A stretch of 64,000 bases of DNA from Bacteroides propionicigenes (GCF_018390535.1 NZ_JAHBBW010000004.1:62001-126000), one strand, 5' to 3'; positions 30,642 through 40,920 are shown, counted from the stretch's first letter. A program made the numbers and translations. Notes: generated from the sequence alone by a model not told the origin.

Positions 30642-31700
30642 ATGAATACAAAAAGAGGAACGGTAGCATTAACAGCCTTAGCTGCCCTGTTTTCATTAGG
30701 CATACAACAAGCGGGCGCATGTACGCGCGCCACTTACATCGGACCGGACAATATGGTTATCACAGGCCGTACGATGGACTGGAAAGAGGATATCATGAGT
30801 AACCTCTACGTATTTCCCCGGGGAATGGAAAGAGCCGGATACAATAAAGGTGAAACAGTGAAATGGACTTCCAAGTATGGCAGTGTCATCGCAACAGGTT
30901 ATGACATAGGTACGTGCGACGGCATGAACGAAAGAGGACTGGTAGCCAGTTTGCTGTTCCTGCCGGAGTCCGTATACGACCGTCCCGGAGATACCCGTCC
31001 GGTAATGGGCATCGGCATTTGGACGCAATATGTACTTGACAACTTCGCCACTGTACGCGAAGCTGTAGACGAACTGAAAAAAGAGACCTTCCGCATTGAT
31101 GCTCCCCAAATGCCTAACGGCTCGGCTTCCACCCTCCATCTGGCTATTACAGACGAAACGGGAAATACCGCTATTCTGGAATATCTGGACGGAAAACTGA
31201 GTATCCACGAGGGTAAAGAATATCAGGTAATGACCAATTCACCCAAGTATGAAAATCAATTAGCTATAAACGACTATTGGAAAGAAGTCGGTGGATTACA
31301 GATGCTGCCCGGAACCAATCGTTCCAGCGACCGCTTTGTACGCGCGTCATTCTACATCCATGCCATTCCGCAGACGGCAGACGCAAAGATTGCAGTGCCC
31401 AGTGTATTGAGCGTGATGCGTACCGTATCCGTTCCGTTTGGAATCACTACCCCGGACAAGCCCCACATATCTTCTACCCGTTGGCGTTCGGTCTCCAATC
31501 AGAAAGACAAAGTCTATTATTTCGAATCGACTCTCACTCCTAACCTGTTCTGGCTTGATTTGAAGAAAATAAATTTCAACCCTAAAGCCACAGTAAAAAA
31601 ACTCTCGCTGACCAACGGAGAAATATATGCCGGAGATGCCGTAAAAGATTTGAAAGACAGCCCCTCTTTCACATTCCTGTTCCAGACACCCATTCTTTGA
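30642..31700 (+). CDS. Choloylglycine hydrolase-family (bile salt hydrolase-like) enzyme
   Basis: This 352-residue protein is a linear amide C-N hydrolase. After a signal peptide (MNTKRGTVALTALAALFSLG...) the catalytic cysteine Cys27 is exposed in ACTRATYIG, followed by GRTMDWKEDIMSNLYVFPRG. This strongly resembles the known bile salt hydrolases of Bacteroides, N-terminal-nucleophile enzymes that cleave glycine or taurine from bile acids in the periplasm. Penicillin V acylase activity is an alternative, since the family covers both. An upstream in-frame ATG at 30612 would add residues that do not fit a signal peptide. The gene is followed by a terminator. Confidence 0.87.
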   Translation: MNTKRGTVALTALAALFSLGIQQAGACTRATYIGPDNMVITGRTMDWKEDIMSNLYVFPRGMERAGYNKGETVKWTSKYGSVIATGYDIGTCDGMNERGLVASLLFLPESVYDRPGDTRPVMGIGIWTQYVLDNFATVREAVDELKKETFRIDAPQMPNGSASTLHLAITDETGNTAILEYLDGKLSIHEGKEYQVMTNSPKYENQLAINDYWKEVGGLQMLPGTNRSSDRFVRASFYIHAIPQTADAKIAVPSVLSVMRTVSVPFGITTPDKPHISSTRWRSVSNQKDKVYYFESTLTPNLFWLDLKKINFNPKATVKKLSLTNGEIYAGDAVKDLKDSPSFTFLFQTPIL

Positions 31701-31736
31701 TAAGAGCGTATAAATCTTTATTGAAAATACATATTT

Positions 31737-31777
31737 AAAGGGCTGCACCGTACGGACAAAAGGGTGCAGTCCTTTTT
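31737..31777 (+). terminator. Terminator after the bile salt hydrolase-like gene
   Basis: AAAGGGCTGCACC pairs with GGTGCAGTCCTTT (one mismatch) around a loop of about 13 bases, followed by TTTTTT-rich sequence. Confidence 0.85.
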
Positions 31778-31827
31778 TGCATACCTGTTTTTCACGTTAT
31801 CCTTAAGCCTTTCTCATGATTTTTATG

Positions 31828-31835
31828 TATGTTTG
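31828..31835 (+). promoter_or_regulatory. -7 element for addAB
   Basis: TATGTTTG, 27 bases before the addA ATG. No clear -33 box. Confidence 0.45.
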
Positions 31836-31862
31836 TAGTCAAACTTCAAAGCTGCATATCCA

Positions 31863-34800
31863 ATGGAACTATTAGTATATAAAGCCTCAGCCGGTTCGGG
31901 AAAGACCTTCACACTGGCTGTGGAATACATCAAACTTCTGATTATCAATCCCCGTGCCTACCGTCAGATACTTGCCGTAACCTTTACCAACAAAGCTACG
32001 GCGGAAATGAAAGAGCGCATTTTAACACAACTGTACGGCATTTGGAAGGAGGACCCTGCATCGGACGCTTATCTGAAACGCATCAAAGAGGATTTGAATC
32101 CCTCTCCCCCCCCTGACAAAGAACTGCGCCAACGGGCTGGAATGGCATTGCAATATATGCTGCACGATTACAGCCGTTTCCGTGTAGAGACAATCGATTC
32201 GTTTTTCCAGTCCGTCATGCGCAACCTTGCCCGCGAACTGGAACTCAGCCCAAACCTTAACATCGAACTGAATAACGCCGATGTGCTGAGTGACGCTGTC
32301 GACAGTATGATTGAAAAACTGACTCCCTCTTCGCCCGTACTTGCTTGGCTGTTGGATTACATCAATGAACGCATTGCCGATGACAAGCGTTGGAATGTCT
32401 CCAGTGAAGTCAAGAGTTTCGGACGGAATATCTTCGATGAAAGCTATATAGAACGTGGTGAAGGGCTTCGTCTCAAACTTCGTTCTCCAGAAACGATAAA
32501 ACTCTATCGGAATGTGCTACGCGAAATGGAAACCGACGCATTGGAACAGATGAAAGGCTTCTACGACCAATTTGAAGGCGAGTTAGACGGTCACGCCCTC
32601 GTACCCGAAGACTTAAAAGGCGGTGCACGCAGCATAGGCAGCTATTTTCGTAAACTGCGTGACGGACGATTGACAGACAAGGATGTACTGAACGCTACCT
32701 TACAAAACAGCTTGGCAGATGCCAAGAACTGGGCAACAAAAACATCCTCCCGCAAGGATGAGATTATCCGTCTTGCGGAAACCAGCCTGATACCCTTGCT
32801 TCAAGATGCGGAAAGACTGCGTCCGCAGAAAAGCCGTACGATAAACAGTTGCCGTCTCTCGTTGCAACATCTCAACAAATTGCAGTTGCTCAATCATATT
32901 GATGAAGAAGTGCGCACACTGAACCGCGAACATAATCGGTTTCTGTTGTCAGACACCAACGCCCTGTTACACAAATTAGTGCACGAAGGCGATTCTTCTT
33001 TCGTATTCGAAAAAATAGGCGCCAACATCCGCAATGTTATGATAGACGAGTTTCAGGATACAAGCCGTATGCAATGGGATAATTTCCGGCTACTGTTGCT
33101 CGAAGGGCTGTCGCAGGGAGCAGACAGTCTGATTGTGGGTGATGTGAAACAGTCCATTTACCGCTGGCGCAACGGTGATTGGGGAATATTGAACAGCTTA
33201 GGAAGCAACCAATCCAAACCTCAATTCTGCGACACCAGTCCCCAACTCTCTTTTCCTTTCCCGGTGCGCGTGGAAACATTGAAGGTAAACCGCCGAAGTG
33301 AAACGAATGTCATCAATTTCAACAACTGTCTTTTTACCGCTGCGGTCGATTACCTGAACTCTTTGCACTTGGAAGAACTGAAAGAAGAATGCTTCCCGCT
33401 GAAACGCGCCTATGCCGATGTAATCCAAGAATCTCCTAAAACAGACAGCAAGGGTTATGTCAAAGTCTCTTTCATAGAGCCTGACAAAGAACAGAACTAT
33501 ACCCAAAAAACTTTATCCGCTATGGGCGAAGAAGTACAAAGGCTACTCTCGGAAGGTGTGAAACTAAATGATATTACCATTCTTGTACGCAAAAATAAAA
33601 ACATACCGCCTATTGCGGACTATTTCGACAAAGAGTTACACCTTCCCGTTGTATCGGATGAAGCGTTCCGCTTGGATGCGTCTCTTGCCATCTGTATGCT
33701 GATAGATGCTCTACGCTATCTGTCGAATCCGGAAGAAAAGATAGCGAAAGCTTCGCTAATTACAAATTACAAATTACAAATTACAGGTGGAGATAAGGCA
33801 GAACCGGCAGACTGGCACGACATATTAACGGCTGATGCACGAACAGCACTCCCTGCAGAATTCGTCTCCCGTATGGATGAACTACGCCTGATGCCTCTAT
33901 ACGAGCTATTGGAAGAACTGTTTACACTATTCAACATGGGCGGCATCGAAAAGCAAGACGCTTATCTGTTCTCTTTCTTCGATGCAGTGACGGAATATCT
34001 GCAAAACAATTCCTCCGACCTCGATGGCTTTATCCGTTATTGGGACGAAACACTTTGCGCCAAGACAATCCCCAGCGGAGAAATGGACGGCATACGCATC
34101 TTCTCCATTCATAAGTCCAAAGGATTGGAATTCCATACCGTCCTCATCCCCTTCTGCGACTGGAAACTGGAGAATGAAACATATAACCAGCTCGTGTGGT
34201 GCACCGCCCCCGAACCACCTTACAACGCAATAGACCTTGTTCCCGTCAACTACTCTTCCACGATGGCGGAGTCTGTTTACCGTCAGGATTATCTTGACGA
34301 ACGCTTACAATTATGGGTGGACAATCTAAATCTGCTTTACGTAGCATTTACCCGTGCCGGAAAAAACCTGATATTATGGAGCAAGAAAGACCAGAAAGGC
34401 ACAATGGCAGAACTTCTTTCCGCCGCACTGCCTCAAGTTGCCCAAGCGGGTGAAGGCAGTTGGGATGAAGAAGAGAGCATTTATGAAAGTGGAGAGGTAT
34501 ATCCGTCGGAAGAAGAGAATGACAACAGCCAAGCCCTGAACAAGCTTGCACAGAAGCCCGTTAAACTTCCGGTGCATATGGAAAGTATGCGCCACGACAT
34601 CGAGTTCCGCCAGTCCAACCGTTCCGCCGACTTCATAGCCGGAGTAGACGAAGCCAAGTCCAGCCGGCGTTTCATCAATCGGGGACGTCTGTTGCACACT
34701 TTATTCTCTGCCATCGAAACGGAAGAGGATATTGACGATGCCATCAGCCGTCTGGTATTCGAGGGTATCATAGGGCGCACCGAAAAAGAAGAGGAAATAC

Positions 34801-35108
34801 GGGAACTGACCCTCAGGGCGTTCTCGCAACCGCAAATCAAGGATTGGTATTCGGGTAGTTGGCAGTTATTCAATGAATGCGACATTATTTGGCAGGAAAA
34901 CGGAGAACTGCGCAACCGCCGTCCGGACCGCGTGATGATGCGTGGCGGAACAATCGTGGTTGTAGACTTCAAGTTCGGCAAACCCAATAAAAAATATAAC
35001 AAACAGGTACAAGGATACATAGATTTACTCATCCGCATGGGGTATGATGCAAATACTATCAGCGGGTATCTGTGGTATGTAGAAGAAGAAATAATAGAGA
35101 AAGTATGA
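31863..35108 (+). CDS. addA: AddA-like helicase-nuclease subunit
   Basis: This 1081-residue protein is a UvrD/Rep-type helicase fused to a C-terminal PD-(D/E)XK nuclease, the architecture of AddA/RecB. Walker A ASAGSGKT is at 8-15, the Walker B-type DEFQDT begins at D395, helicase motif FSIHKSKGLEFHTVLIPF follows, and the nuclease site VVDFKFG has D1035 and K1037. With AddB it processes double-strand breaks for RecA loading. It overlaps addB by four bases (ATGA). Oddly, the coding sequence contains four copies of AATTACA at 33758-33785; a change in copy number would shift the frame. Confidence 0.92.
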   Translation: MELLVYKASAGSGKTFTLAVEYIKLLIINPRAYRQILAVTFTNKATAEMKERILTQLYGIWKEDPASDAYLKRIKEDLNPSPPPDKELRQRAGMALQYMLHDYSRFRVETIDSFFQSVMRNLARELELSPNLNIELNNADVLSDAVDSMIEKLTPSSPVLAWLLDYINERIADDKRWNVSSEVKSFGRNIFDESYIERGEGLRLKLRSPETIKLYRNVLREMETDALEQMKGFYDQFEGELDGHALVPEDLKGGARSIGSYFRKLRDGRLTDKDVLNATLQNSLADAKNWATKTSSRKDEIIRLAETSLIPLLQDAERLRPQKSRTINSCRLSLQHLNKLQLLNHIDEEVRTLNREHNRFLLSDTNALLHKLVHEGDSSFVFEKIGANIRNVMIDEFQDTSRMQWDNFRLLLLEGLSQGADSLIVGDVKQSIYRWRNGDWGILNSLGSNQSKPQFCDTSPQLSFPFPVRVETLKVNRRSETNVINFNNCLFTAAVDYLNSLHLEELKEECFPLKRAYADVIQESPKTDSKGYVKVSFIEPDKEQNYTQKTLSAMGEEVQRLLSEGVKLNDITILVRKNKNIPPIADYFDKELHLPVVSDEAFRLDASLAICMLIDALRYLSNPEEKIAKASLITNYKLQITGGDKAEPADWHDILTADARTALPAEFVSRMDELRLMPLYELLEELFTLFNMGGIEKQDAYLFSFFDAVTEYLQNNSSDLDGFIRYWDETLCAKTIPSGEMDGIRIFSIHKSKGLEFHTVLIPFCDWKLENETYNQLVWCTAPEPPYNAIDLVPVNYSSTMAESVYRQDYLDERLQLWVDNLNLLYVAFTRAGKNLILWSKKDQKGTMAELLSAALPQVAQAGEGSWDEEESIYESGEVYPSEEENDNSQALNKLAQKPVKLPVHMESMRHDIEFRQSNRSADFIAGVDEAKSSRRFINRGRLLHTLFSAIETEEDIDDAISRLVFEGIIGRTEKEEEIRELTLRAFSQPQIKDWYSGSWQLFNECDIIWQENGELRNRRPDRVMMRGGTIVVVDFKFGKPNKKYNKQVQGYIDLLIRMGYDANTISGYLWYVEEEIIEKV
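33758..33785 (+). repeat. 4 x 7-bp microsatellite in addA
   Basis: AATTACA is repeated four times without interruption, encoding LITNYKLQIT in frame. Since 7 is not a multiple of 3, loss or gain of one unit would truncate AddA in its central part. Confidence 0.95.
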
Positions 35109-37996
35109 AAACGTTCCTTCAATTAGTAGCCCAAGACCTATATTCCAAAATAGGAAACGATCTGTCACGCACAGCTATCGTTTTTCCCAACAAACGCGCC
35201 AGCCTGTTCTTTAATGAATATCTGGCTGCCCAAAGCGATCGCCCGTTATGGTCTCCCGCATATGTCAACATCAGCGAACTGTTCCGCCAGCTTTCGCCCT
35301 TGAAACCGGGTGATCCTATCCGACTGGTGTGCGAGCTGTATAAAGTATTCCGTGAAGAGACTCATAGCGAAGAACCGTTGGATGACTTCTATTTTTGGGG
35401 AGAACTGCTTATCAGCGATTTCGATGACGTTGACAAAAACCTTGTAGATGCCGGCAAACTGTTCAGCAACCTGCAGGAGTTGAAGAATATCATGGACAGC
35501 TACGACTTCCTCGATAAAGAGCAGGAAGAAGCCATACAACAGTTCTTTCAAAACTTCTCCATCGACAAGCGCACGCAGCTCAAAGAGAAGTTTATCTCTC
35601 TTTGGGACAAGTTAGGAGATATTTACAGGAATTACCGGAAGAATCTCTCCGAACTGGGTATCGCTTATGAAGGTATGATGTACCGCCATGTCATAGAACA
35701 GCTTGACACAGACCGGTTGCGTTATGACCGCTACGTATTCGTCGGCTTCAATGTGCTGAATAAAGTAGAAACCCGCTTCTTCCGGCTTCTGCAAGATGCG
35801 GGAAAAGCCATGTTTTACTGGGATTATGACATATTCTACACCCGTCTGCCCCACGAACAGCAACCTCCATACATCCACGAGGCAGGCGAATTTATTCTGC
35901 GCAACTTAAAGCTGTTTCCCAACCAGCTGCCCGAAACAGCCTTTGACGTCTTGCGGCATCCCAAGAAAATCCGTTTCATCTCTGCTCCGACAGAAAATGC
36001 ACAAGCCCGCTACCTGCCCAAATGGGTGCGTACTGTCATGAAAAACGACACCGAGACGAGTAAGGAGAAAGAAAACGCCATTGTATTGTGCAACGAATCA
36101 CTGTTATTGCCCGTACTGCACTCTATCCCCCCGGAAGTGGAAAACGTCAATATAACTATGGGATTCCCATTGGCGCAGACACCTATATACAGTTACATCA
36201 ACGCTCTTATGGAGTTGCAGACCACGGGATACCGCAGAGATACGGGACGCTATACATACGAAACAGTACTTGCCGTATTGAAACATCCCTATACCCGGCA
36301 ACTGTCTACCATCTCCGAAGACTTGGAGAAACAACTCACTAAAAACAACCGCTTCTATCCTCTTCCATCGGAACTTAAGAAGGATGCTTTTCTTGAACAG
36401 ATATTCACCCCGCAAAGCGGCATCTCTTCCATCTGCCGTTACCTCACCGAACTGCTGCGCGAGGTAGCCGTCGTTTACCGTCAGGAAAAGGACAAAGAAG
36501 ATATTTTCAACCAACTTTACCGGGAATCACTATTCAAGAGCTACACTCTCGTCAACCGCTTGCTCAACTTGATAGAAAGTGACGGACTAAACTTGCAGAC
36601 AGATACCCTGAAACGTCTGATGAACCGTCTGCTCACCTCGACAAACATCCCGTTTCATGGCGAGCCGGCTATCGGTATGCAAGTAATGGGAGTATTGGAA
36701 ACGCGTAATCTTGACTTCCGCAACCTTATAATGCTGTCCCTTAATGAAGGCCAGCTTCCAAAATCCGGCGGCGACTCGTCTTTCATACCTTATAACCTGC
36801 GCAAGGCATTCGGTATGACTACCATTGAGCATAAGAACTCGGTATATGCCTATTATTTCTACCGCTTGATACAGCGTGCGGAAAATATCACCTTATTATA
36901 TAATACGGCATCCGACGGCTTAAACCGAGGTGAAATGTCACGTTTCATGCTGCAGTTCCTTGTAGAGTCTCCACACGACATCTCACGCGAATATCTGGAA
37001 GCAGGACAATCTCCCCAACACAGCCGTGAGATAGAAATACGTAAAACAGATGAGGTATTGCTACGGATGTACAACACATACGACATCCGGCGACATCCGA
37101 ATGCACTCTTTTCTCCTTCGGCACTCAACACCTACCTCGATTGCCGGTTAAAGTTCTACTACCGCTACGTTGTCGGGCTGAAAGCACCCGATGAGGTCAG
37201 TGCAGAAATTGACTCCGCTCTGTTCGGAACCATCTTCCACCGTTCTGCCGAACTGGTCTATCAAGACCTTACTGCCAATGGAAAGGAGATACGCAAGGAG
37301 GACTTGGAACAGCTGCTTCGCAATGACGTCAAACTGCAAACTTACGTAGATACCGCCTTCAAAGAAGAGCTTTTTCATGTACCCGCCAACGAACAGCCCG
37401 AGTATAACGGCACACAACTTGTCCACTCCCAAGTCATCGCATCCTATTTGCGGCAGCTGCTTCGCAATGACTTGCAGTATGCTCCTTTCCGCATGGAAGC
37501 CATGGAACAGAAAGTAACGGAAACCATCGAAGTAAATACCCCCTTAGGAATCCTGCCTTTAAATATTGGCGGAACGATAGACCGTATGGATAGTAAAAAC
37601 GATACCCTGCGTATTGTGGACTATAAGACAGGCGGTACTCCCAAAACTCCCGAAAATATAGAACAACTGTTCACCCCTGCTGATAACCGCCCGAACTATA
37701 TTTTCCAGACTTTCCTGTATGCCGCCATCATGTGCCGCAAGCAAACATTAAAAGTGGCTCCATCCCTGCTGTATATTCATCGTGCAGCGTCCGAAAGTTA
37801 CTCGCCCGTTATAGAAATGGGTGCACCGCGCCAACCTAAAGTACCGGTCTATAATTTTGCATTTTATGAAGATGATTTTCGTGAACGGCTATTGACACTA
37901 TTGCAGGAGATATACAATCCTGAAGAGCCTTTCACTCAAACAGAAGACACGAAAAAATGTGAATACTGCGACTTCAAAAGACTATGTAACAAGTAA
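35105..37996 (+). CDS. addB: AddB-like nuclease / inactive helicase subunit
   Basis: This 963-residue protein pairs with AddA. The N terminus (MKTFLQLVAQDLYSKIGNDL) leads into a degenerate helicase fold without a good Walker A. The C terminus is a PD-(D/E)XK nuclease with D839 and K841 in IVDYKTGG. Four cysteines, C680 and C952, C955, C961, fit the iron-sulfur cluster that staples AddB-type nuclease domains. The start overlaps the addA stop (ATGA), so translation is coupled; this decides against the longer ORF from 35072. Both AddA and AddB carry nuclease motifs, as expected for AddAB rather than RecBCD. Confidence 0.9.
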   Translation: MKTFLQLVAQDLYSKIGNDLSRTAIVFPNKRASLFFNEYLAAQSDRPLWSPAYVNISELFRQLSPLKPGDPIRLVCELYKVFREETHSEEPLDDFYFWGELLISDFDDVDKNLVDAGKLFSNLQELKNIMDSYDFLDKEQEEAIQQFFQNFSIDKRTQLKEKFISLWDKLGDIYRNYRKNLSELGIAYEGMMYRHVIEQLDTDRLRYDRYVFVGFNVLNKVETRFFRLLQDAGKAMFYWDYDIFYTRLPHEQQPPYIHEAGEFILRNLKLFPNQLPETAFDVLRHPKKIRFISAPTENAQARYLPKWVRTVMKNDTETSKEKENAIVLCNESLLLPVLHSIPPEVENVNITMGFPLAQTPIYSYINALMELQTTGYRRDTGRYTYETVLAVLKHPYTRQLSTISEDLEKQLTKNNRFYPLPSELKKDAFLEQIFTPQSGISSICRYLTELLREVAVVYRQEKDKEDIFNQLYRESLFKSYTLVNRLLNLIESDGLNLQTDTLKRLMNRLLTSTNIPFHGEPAIGMQVMGVLETRNLDFRNLIMLSLNEGQLPKSGGDSSFIPYNLRKAFGMTTIEHKNSVYAYYFYRLIQRAENITLLYNTASDGLNRGEMSRFMLQFLVESPHDISREYLEAGQSPQHSREIEIRKTDEVLLRMYNTYDIRRHPNALFSPSALNTYLDCRLKFYYRYVVGLKAPDEVSAEIDSALFGTIFHRSAELVYQDLTANGKEIRKEDLEQLLRNDVKLQTYVDTAFKEELFHVPANEQPEYNGTQLVHSQVIASYLRQLLRNDLQYAPFRMEAMEQKVTETIEVNTPLGILPLNIGGTIDRMDSKNDTLRIVDYKTGGTPKTPENIEQLFTPADNRPNYIFQTFLYAAIMCRKQTLKVAPSLLYIHRAASESYSPVIEMGAPRQPKVPVYNFAFYEDDFRERLLTLLQEIYNPEEPFTQTEDTKKCEYCDFKRLCNK

Positions 37997-38007
37997 AGCG
38001 ATGGGAA

Positions 38008-38147
38008 TGTGTCAAAACAAAAACTCGCTTACTGCTTGTTTCTTTTTAGGCGCGGATTACACGGATTTCACAGATTTTCTTTATTCTTTTTCCGTGAAAT
38101 CCGTGTAATCCGTGCCTAAAAGAGATGTTCAAGTGTATTTTGACACA
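38008..38147. repeat. Nested inverted repeat after addB
   Basis: Outer arms TGTGTCAAAA (38008-38017) and TTTTGACACA (38138-38147) enclose a 30-bp near-perfect inverted repeat, 38044-38073 against 38092-38121, with core CGGATTACACGGATTTCAC. It could terminate addB or the facing kinase gene. The outer GTGTCAAAA/TTTTGACAC ends recall the repeat at 24527. Confidence 0.85.
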
Positions 38148-38173
38148 CCCACACCACTTATCACCTTTTTCAT

Positions 38174-39301
38174 TTATTTCTTCAACGGTATAGAGAAGTA
38201 GAATGTAGATCCTTCTCCCTTCTTGGATGTGAACCACAGCTTACCGCCATTCTTTACTACAAAGTCCTGACATAACAACAATCCCAATCCGGAACCTTCT
38301 TCGTTGTTTGTACCGAAAGTACTGAAATGCGTGTCGGTATGCAGCAATTTCTTCTGCCCCTCTTCGTCAATGCCGCAACCGCTATCCTTTACGCTGACTA
38401 CTACCACATCTCCTTGTTCCTCCATTTTCACCAGTACTTCGGAATTCTCGTTACTGAATTTAATGGCATTGCTCAACAGATTGCGAATAACAGTTTTCAG
38501 CATATCAATATCGGCGCAGACGGGTAACTTCTCCGGCTTCTCTTCGCGAATGGTAATCTTCTTCAAACCGGCTACCATATTGAATACATCAATCACGCTG
38601 TCTACCACCTCCACTACATCAATATCCTGATAAACCACACTCAGACTGCCTATTTGACTTTTTGTCCATTTCAACAGATTATCCAGTAATGAGAATACAT
38701 CTTCCGTTGTCTGGTTTGCCATTGTCAGCAGTTCGTACATTTCACTGCCAATCTTCTCAACAGGCAGATTAAGAATCAGCATATTCAGCACCATTTTGAT
38801 AGAACCCATCGGAGAACGCAAGTCATGGGCTATTACAGAATACAGCTTGTCGCGTCCGGCAATGGTACGCTGCAACTCTTCCGTCTTCTTCAAAATAATG
38901 CGTTTGGCTGCCACCAATGAAATCTGGTGAGTTACACGAATTATCAATTCTTCCTTATTGAAAGGTTTGGATATAAAGTCATTAGCCCCTACTTGGAAAC
39001 CCTTCACAATATCTGTCGTACTGTTCAGCGCAGTCAAAAAGATGATTGGAATATCTGCCGTGTCGGGATTGGACTTGAGACGCTGTGCGACCTCAAACCC
39101 GCTTAAATCCGGCATCATTACGTCCAGCAGCACCAAGTCCGGATGTTCTTTATCCACCTGCTCCAAAGCCTGCTGTCCGTTGTTTGCCGTAGCAATCGCA
39201 AACTTCTCATTTGTCAAGAGTACTTTCAACAACAATACGTTGGACATCACATCATCTACGATGAGGATTTTGTACTCAGAAGGATTTATTTCCATGTTCA
39301 T
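38174..39301 (-). CDS. Receiver-histidine kinase hybrid
   Basis: This 375-residue protein has an N-terminal receiver domain (phosphoacceptor Asp60 in LVLLDVMMPD, Lys112 in ISKPF) joined to a HisKA dimerisation domain (His159 in IAHDLRSPMGS) and a HATPase domain (VSVKDSGCGIDEEGQKK; GSGLGLLLCQDFV). It has no membrane segment, so it is cytoplasmic. Such receiver-first kinases act inside phosphorelays, receiving a signal through Asp60 and altering kinase output. No cognate regulator is adjacent. The neighbouring epimerase gene is on the same strand 40 bases upstream, so co-transcription is possible. Confidence 0.9.
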   Translation of the reverse strand: MNMEINPSEYKILIVDDVMSNVLLLKVLLTNEKFAIATANNGQQALEQVDKEHPDLVLLDVMMPDLSGFEVAQRLKSNPDTADIPIIFLTALNSTTDIVKGFQVGANDFISKPFNKEELIIRVTHQISLVAAKRIILKKTEELQRTIAGRDKLYSVIAHDLRSPMGSIKMVLNMLILNLPVEKIGSEMYELLTMANQTTEDVFSLLDNLLKWTKSQIGSLSVVYQDIDVVEVVDSVIDVFNMVAGLKKITIREEKPEKLPVCADIDMLKTVIRNLLSNAIKFSNENSEVLVKMEEQGDVVVVSVKDSGCGIDEEGQKKLLHTDTHFSTFGTNNEEGSGLGLLLCQDFVVKNGGKLWFTSKKGEGSTFYFSIPLKK

Positions 39302-39341
39302 CTTTATATTATATTTTTCCCGCTATTGATACTATATTTAT

Positions 39342-40277
39342 TCAAGAACGATATCTACTGAAATATTCAATCATATGGCGTAACCCTTCTTCCAATTCAA
39401 TAGTGGGCTGCCAATCCAATTTGTTTTTTGCCAACGTAATGTCCGGTCTTCGCTGCTTAGGATCATCGTTCGGCAATGGATTGAATATCAATTTCGACTT
39501 AGAACCTGTCAGCTTAATAACTTTTTCCGCCAAATCAAGAATAGAGAACTCGTTCGGGTTACCCAAATTGATCGGCCCCACAAATTCATCTTCCGTATTC
39601 ATCATGCGTACCATTCCTTCTATCAAATCGTCCACATACTGGAAACTACGAGTTTGGGCACCTGAACCGTAAATCGTAATGTCCTCGTTCCGCAATGCCT
39701 GAACCACAAAATTAGAAACCACTCGCCCATCGTTAGGCAACATACGCGGACCATATGTATTAAAAATACGTATAATCTTAATGCGTATCCCGTTCTGGCG
39801 GTGATGATCCATAAAAAGCGTCTCGGCACAACGCTTGCCTTCATCATAGCAAGAGCGGATTCCGATTGGGTTTACATTCCCCCAATAACTTTCTACTTGA
39901 GGATGTACGACAGGATCACCATAGATTTCGCTGGTTGACGCCTGCATAATCTTTGCATTTGTCTTTTTCGCCAGCTCCAACATATTAATAGCTCCCAACA
40001 CGGAAGTCTTTATAGTCTTTATCGCATCGTGCTGATAATGTATCGGAGATGCGGGGCAAGCCAAATTATAAATCTCATCGACCTCTGCCTTATAAGGAAA
40101 CTCAACATCATGAAGTACAAACTCAAAATGGGAATTCCCTTTCAAATGCTCTATATTCTCCTCTGAACCGGTAAAAAGATTATCCAAGCATATTACCTTG
40201 TGACCGTCCTTAATCAACCGAGTACACAGATGGGAGCCTATAAAGCCGGCACCGCCGCTAACTAATATTTTTTTCAT
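39342..40277 (-). CDS. UDP-glucuronate decarboxylase-like SDR epimerase
   Basis: This 311-residue extended short-chain dehydrogenase has the NAD-binding [15 protein letters not shown] near residue 8, the catalytic YDEGKR (Tyr and Lys) near residue 147, and the signature [20 protein letters not shown]. This combination is typical of UDP-xylose synthase (UDP-glucuronate decarboxylase), which supplies UDP-xylose for surface glycans. Other dTDP-/UDP-sugar epimerases are possible, but the YDEGKR and [10 protein letters not shown] features favour this one. It has a plausible promoter at 40337. Confidence 0.85.
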   Translation of the reverse strand: MKKILVSGGAGFIGSHLCTRLIKDGHKVICLDNLFTGSEENIEHLKGNSHFEFVLHDVEFPYKAEVDEIYNLACPASPIHYQHDAIKTIKTSVLGAINMLELAKKTNAKIMQASTSEIYGDPVVHPQVESYWGNVNPIGIRSCYDEGKRCAETLFMDHHRQNGIRIKIIRIFNTYGPRMLPNDGRVVSNFVVQALRNEDITIYGSGAQTRSFQYVDDLIEGMVRMMNTEDEFVGPINLGNPNEFSILDLAEKVIKLTGSKSKLIFNPLPNDDPKQRRPDITLAKNKLDWQPTIELEEGLRHMIEYFSRYRS

Positions 40278-40336
40278 GCAGCACTATATTCTACGTCCGA
40301 AGACTATACAACCAGTTTATTCTGTTTATGTGCTGA

Positions 40337-40344
40337 CAAATGTA
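40337..40344 (-). promoter_or_regulatory. -7 element for the epimerase gene
   Basis: TACATTTG on the minus strand, with TTGC 19 bases upstream. It is about 60 bases before the ATG. Confidence 0.5.
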
Positions 40345-40392
40345 GGCGATTTGGTTAAATTATGCAAGTTTGCAAAAGAATTATTTTGAATG

Positions 40393-40920
40393 TTAAGGAA
40401 TATATTCCGGCTTATTATCAGGAATACTGAAATCTTTATTGGCAAATAAGTCCGCCAACCCTGAAATTTGCTTCAAACGAAGTAATTCGTCACGATCCAT
40501 TCCTATATTTTTCATTATCCACTGATCGGACATCCCGGCATGATCCAATTCGGCAACAATGTTGCACATTAGTTCGATGTTATGCGTTCCGCGCGCACGA
40601 TTATGGCGAATGGTGGATGCCATACGGTTAGACAGTTCCTTGTCTATCACTACAACCGGCAACAAACCGTTTTCACGCTGGTAAATCCGCTGGGAAGTCT
40701 TCAACACCTGATAACGATGGTATCCGTCCACTAAAATATAATTATCTTTCTCCTTATCATAATAGCAGACGCAAGGCATCGTAAAGCCGTCTTCCCAAAT
40801 AGACAGTTCCAACAATTTCATTTCGGGCGGCGCCACTACATTCGGGTTGTAATCATTAGCTTGTATTTTCTCTATAGGAACTGCTTTCACACCATATACC
40901 GGACTCTTATCTACACTCAT
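40393..40920 (-). CDS. ParB-N-domain protein (IbrB-like)
   Basis: This 175-residue protein has a ParB/sulfiredoxin-like N-terminal domain: VKAVPIEKIQANDYNPNVVA at about 11-30, LVDGYHRYQVLK near 68-79, and the signature MASTIRHNRARGTHNIE near 110. ParB-N domains bind nucleoside triphosphates. The partner gene upstream overlaps by four bases (ATGA) and encodes a PP-loop/PAPS-reductase-like protein. The pair resembles the E. coli IbrA/IbrB proteins, which activate eib genes by an unknown mechanism. It lacks the CTP-clamp C-terminal half of chromosomal ParB. Its function here is unknown. Confidence 0.75.
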   Translation of the reverse strand: MSVDKSPVYGVKAVPIEKIQANDYNPNVVAPPEMKLLELSIWEDGFTMPCVCYYDKEKDNYILVDGYHRYQVLKTSQRIYQRENGLLPVVVIDKELSNRMASTIRHNRARGTHNIELMCNIVAELDHAGMSDQWIMKNIGMDRDELLRLKQISGLADLFANKDFSIPDNKPEYIP

